Positions 62,470 to 64,000 of a stretch of 64,000 bases of DNA are shown piece after piece (positions within the stretch are counted from its first letter, which is position 1; every line of letters begins with the position of its first letter). Position numbers and translations under genes: made by a program. The notes under the pieces were generated by a model. It saw only the letters and a program-made list of their open reading frames with translations. It did not search any database and was not told the origin of the DNA. Source of the DNA: Flavobacterium sufflavum (lineage in GTDB: Bacteria; Bacteroidota; Bacteroidia; Flavobacteriales; Flavobacteriaceae); contig NZ_SACJ01000007.1 in the NCBI RefSeq assembly GCF_004016525.1, positions 62,001 through 126,000 of the forward strand, in the 5' to 3' direction.

Positions 62470-63414
62470 TTACCCTTCCTTAATAATTTCTCTAACCGCT
62501 TGTTCATAATTGCGTATACTTTTAGCCTTTTTTATCTTTTTATGGATTTTGTGTGGATTGGAAAAAATCACCGAAAAGTACTCCCATAAATGGTGCATTT
62601 TCAATAAAATATGGGTTGCTCCAGATAGTGATTCACTATAACCGGCGTATAAAGTATCGTGGAAATCGCTGAATAATTCCATTTTATTGGATGGATATTC
62701 GGAGCTGTTGTTTTTAATCATGCTTGGTAAAAACGGATCGGCTATCAAACCGCGACCAATCATCCAATGGTCTATAGTAGGAAAGCGTTCCTGCATTTTT
62801 TGAAATTGGGCTACCGAGGTAATATCGCCATTGTAGTATAGTTTGAGTTTGGTATTGTCAACACATTGTTGAAAACCGTCTAAATTCACTCCACCATTGT
62901 ACAATTGTTTTCCAATGCGGGCATGAATGGCTATATTTTTAATGGGATATTGTTCTAACAGCGGTAAAACATCCAGAATTTCTTCAGCGTTGTCATAGCC
63001 TAAGCGCATTTTCATCGATACAATAATGTCTGATTCCGAATGTACTCTTTTGAGAATATCATCAATTTTTTGGGTTTGGCAAATCAATCCTGAACCCATT
63101 CCTGATTTAGTTACCATTGGATATGGACAACCTAAATTCCAATTCAATTCTTTATAGCCTAATTCCTGAACATATTGGGATACAAATAAAAACTCTTCAG
63201 CATCATTGGTGATGATTTGCGGAATGACTTCCAATCCTTCGTTATTTTCAGGAAGTAAGTCACGTTGATAAGACGATTTTACAACCAGTTTTCCATTTAA
63301 ACGAATGTAAGGGGAATAAAAAGTATCAATTCCTCCAAAGTATTTATTTTGGGCATTTCTAAAACGATAATCGGTAAATCCTTGAAGAGGTGAGGAAAGA
63401 AGGGTGTAGCTCAT
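62470..63414 (-). CDS. tRNA-dihydrouridine synthase
   Basis: A 314-residue FMN enzyme from ATG 63414 (MSYTLLSSPLQGFTDYRFR). Dus motifs: NWNLGCPYPMVTKSGMGSGL with the catalytic Cys, SMKMRLGYDN, AIHARIGKQLYNGGV and YNGDITS, GRGLIADPF. It reduces uridine to dihydrouridine in tRNA; which position (DusA, B or C type) is not set by eye. A TATATTTG element just upstream excludes the in-frame start 18 codons earlier. Confidence 0.94.
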   Translation of the reverse strand: MSYTLLSSPLQGFTDYRFRNAQNKYFGGIDTFYSPYIRLNGKLVVKSSYQRDLLPENNEGLEVIPQIITNDAEEFLFVSQYVQELGYKELNWNLGCPYPMVTKSGMGSGLICQTQKIDDILKRVHSESDIIVSMKMRLGYDNAEEILDVLPLLEQYPIKNIAIHARIGKQLYNGGVNLDGFQQCVDNTKLKLYYNGDITSVAQFQKMQERFPTIDHWMIGRGLIADPFLPSMIKNNSSEYPSNKMELFSDFHDTLYAGYSESLSGATHILLKMHHLWEYFSVIFSNPHKIHKKIKKAKSIRNYEQAVREIIKEG

Positions 63415-63430
63415 GTAAAAAATAATTGTG

Positions 63431-63463
63431 CAAATATAATCAATGCAAACTACAACTGTACAA
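63431..63463 (-). promoter_or_regulatory. Promoter of the Dus gene
   Basis: On the minus strand TTG (63463-63461), N22, TATATTTG (63438-63431), 17 nt before ATG 63414. Confidence 0.65.
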
Positions 63464-63467
63464 AACA

Positions 63468-63499
63468 AAAAAAGACTTTCTTCCGAAAGCCTTTTTACT
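63468..63499 (-). terminator. Terminator of the anti-sigma factor gene
   Basis: A 10-bp stem AAAGGCTTTC / GAAAGTCTTT with one G-U (63471-63480 and 63485-63494) and a T run on the minus strand, 20 nt after the stop codon. Confidence 0.85.
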
Positions 63500-63518
63500 A
63501 TTTAATTTTTGAATTGAA

Positions 63519-64000
63519 TTATACTTTTCCAAGCGTATACAATTGTTCCATTGTAGGTGTTATACTTCCGCCGGCTGGTTCCAAGGTGATACCAAATGCC
63601 TGAGCGTCTCCAGTATTATTGACTGCAAAAAAGCGTTGGTCATTTTTATTAAAGTTATCCAGCAATCCGATACTTGTAGGAGTCAATGGATTTAATGTTA
63701 AAGCCCAAACCTGATATACCATTCCCTTAGGTGGTTCCGGTAATCCGGAAGCATCAACATATACTTTTTGAGTTTCTTTGTTCCAATATATTTTTGCTGA
63801 AGATTCAGGAGCTACAGTTTGACCAGCAAGAGCAACTACAGTATTTTGTTCGTCTTTTATAACGGCTAAATTAGTTTCAATAACCGCTTTTTTCGCTGTT
63901 AACTCTTTTAGCTCTTTTTCAACCTTAGCTTTTTCGTTTGTAGCATTTACTATTTGATTGTTGTTTTGTTCTAATTGGCTGTATTGAAAACCAATTCCAA
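63519..64000 (-). CDS. RskA-like anti-sigma factor, C-terminal part
   Basis: The frame stays open to the right edge, so about 160 C-terminal residues are seen. A coiled-coil (QLEQNNNQIVNATNEKAKVE, then KELKELTAKKA) leads into the RskA domain: VVALAGQTVAPESSAKIYWN, GLPEPPKGMVYQVWAL, SIGLLDNF and FGITLEPAGGS, ending QLYTLGKV. This is the extracytoplasmic domain of anti-sigma-K/ECF anti-sigma factors. The zinc-finger and membrane part and its sigma factor would lie outside the window. An internal Met at 63722 is not the start. Confidence 0.9.
   Translation of the reverse strand, partial: GIGFQYSQLEQNNNQIVNATNEKAKVEKELKELTAKKAVIETNLAVIKDEQNTVVALAGQTVAPESSAKIYWNKETQKVYVDASGLPEPPKGMVYQVWALTLNPLTPTSIGLLDNFNKNDQRFFAVNNTGDAQAFGITLEPAGGSITPTMEQLYTLGKV

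Overview
The window reads as chromosomal DNA of a Bacteroidota bacterium, most likely Flavobacterium or a close relative. The signs are low GC, SusC/SusD pairs, a T9SS type A sorting domain, promoters of the Bacteroidota TTG-N19..23-TAnnTTTG type, few Shine-Dalgarno sequences, and flavobacterial housekeeping families (split transketolase, DUF1684, DUF2911, CcsBA fusion, KdsC-like/UbiA/Maf cluster). No phage, plasmid, IS element or CRISPR array was seen.

Positions 1-29122 hold a nearly complete glucuronoxylan utilisation locus. The 3' part of a GH43 gene enters from the left. A plus-strand operon follows: two SusC/SusD pairs, a small lipoprotein, a GH10 xylanase and a GH5 enzyme. This order matches the xusABCDE-xyn10C cluster of Prevotella and Bacteroides. 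A minus-strand operon carries GH67 and GH115 alpha-glucuronidases, a second GH10, a GPH sugar symporter and a cytoplasmic GH43, followed by a split transketolase and headed by a LacI-type regulator gene. Three near-identical operator-like palindromes (GCAATCGGTTGC type) lie upstream of both operons and link them to that regulator. Inferred flow: outer-surface lipoprotein xylanases cut xylan, the SusCD pairs import oligomers, periplasmic GH10/GH115/GH67 trim and debranch them, the symporter takes them in, the cytoplasmic GH43 gives xylose, and transketolase processes pentose phosphates.

Positions 29123-48602 are mostly housekeeping: tRNA-Arg(ACG), apt with a 46-residue conserved gene, a BlaI/M56-peptidase pair with clear operators, a DUF1684-TatD-TcdA-HAD-DUF2911 run, a PIG-L deacetylase/35-residue membrane protein/sodium-solute symporter operon, three paralogous small secreted proteins, a POTRA-barrel protein, MscS, Maf, UbiA, a KdsC-like phosphatase and a DUF2520 protein.

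Positions 48603-51811 form a small accessory patch: two repeat-rich intergenic stretches flank a DUF6500-like gene and an AAA ATPase/RloB pair that looks like a two-gene phage-defence module. The CcsBA cytochrome c biogenesis gene follows.

Positions 55027-62409 form a block bordered by two copies of the same terminator. It contains a membrane-anchored AraC regulator divergent from a three-gene surface operon: a T9SS-sorted protein, a small outer-membrane protein, and a 1533-residue phage-tail-fibre/YadA-head-like fibre protein with a 1056-base internal duplication. A Dus enzyme and the 3' part of an RskA-type anti-sigma factor close the window.
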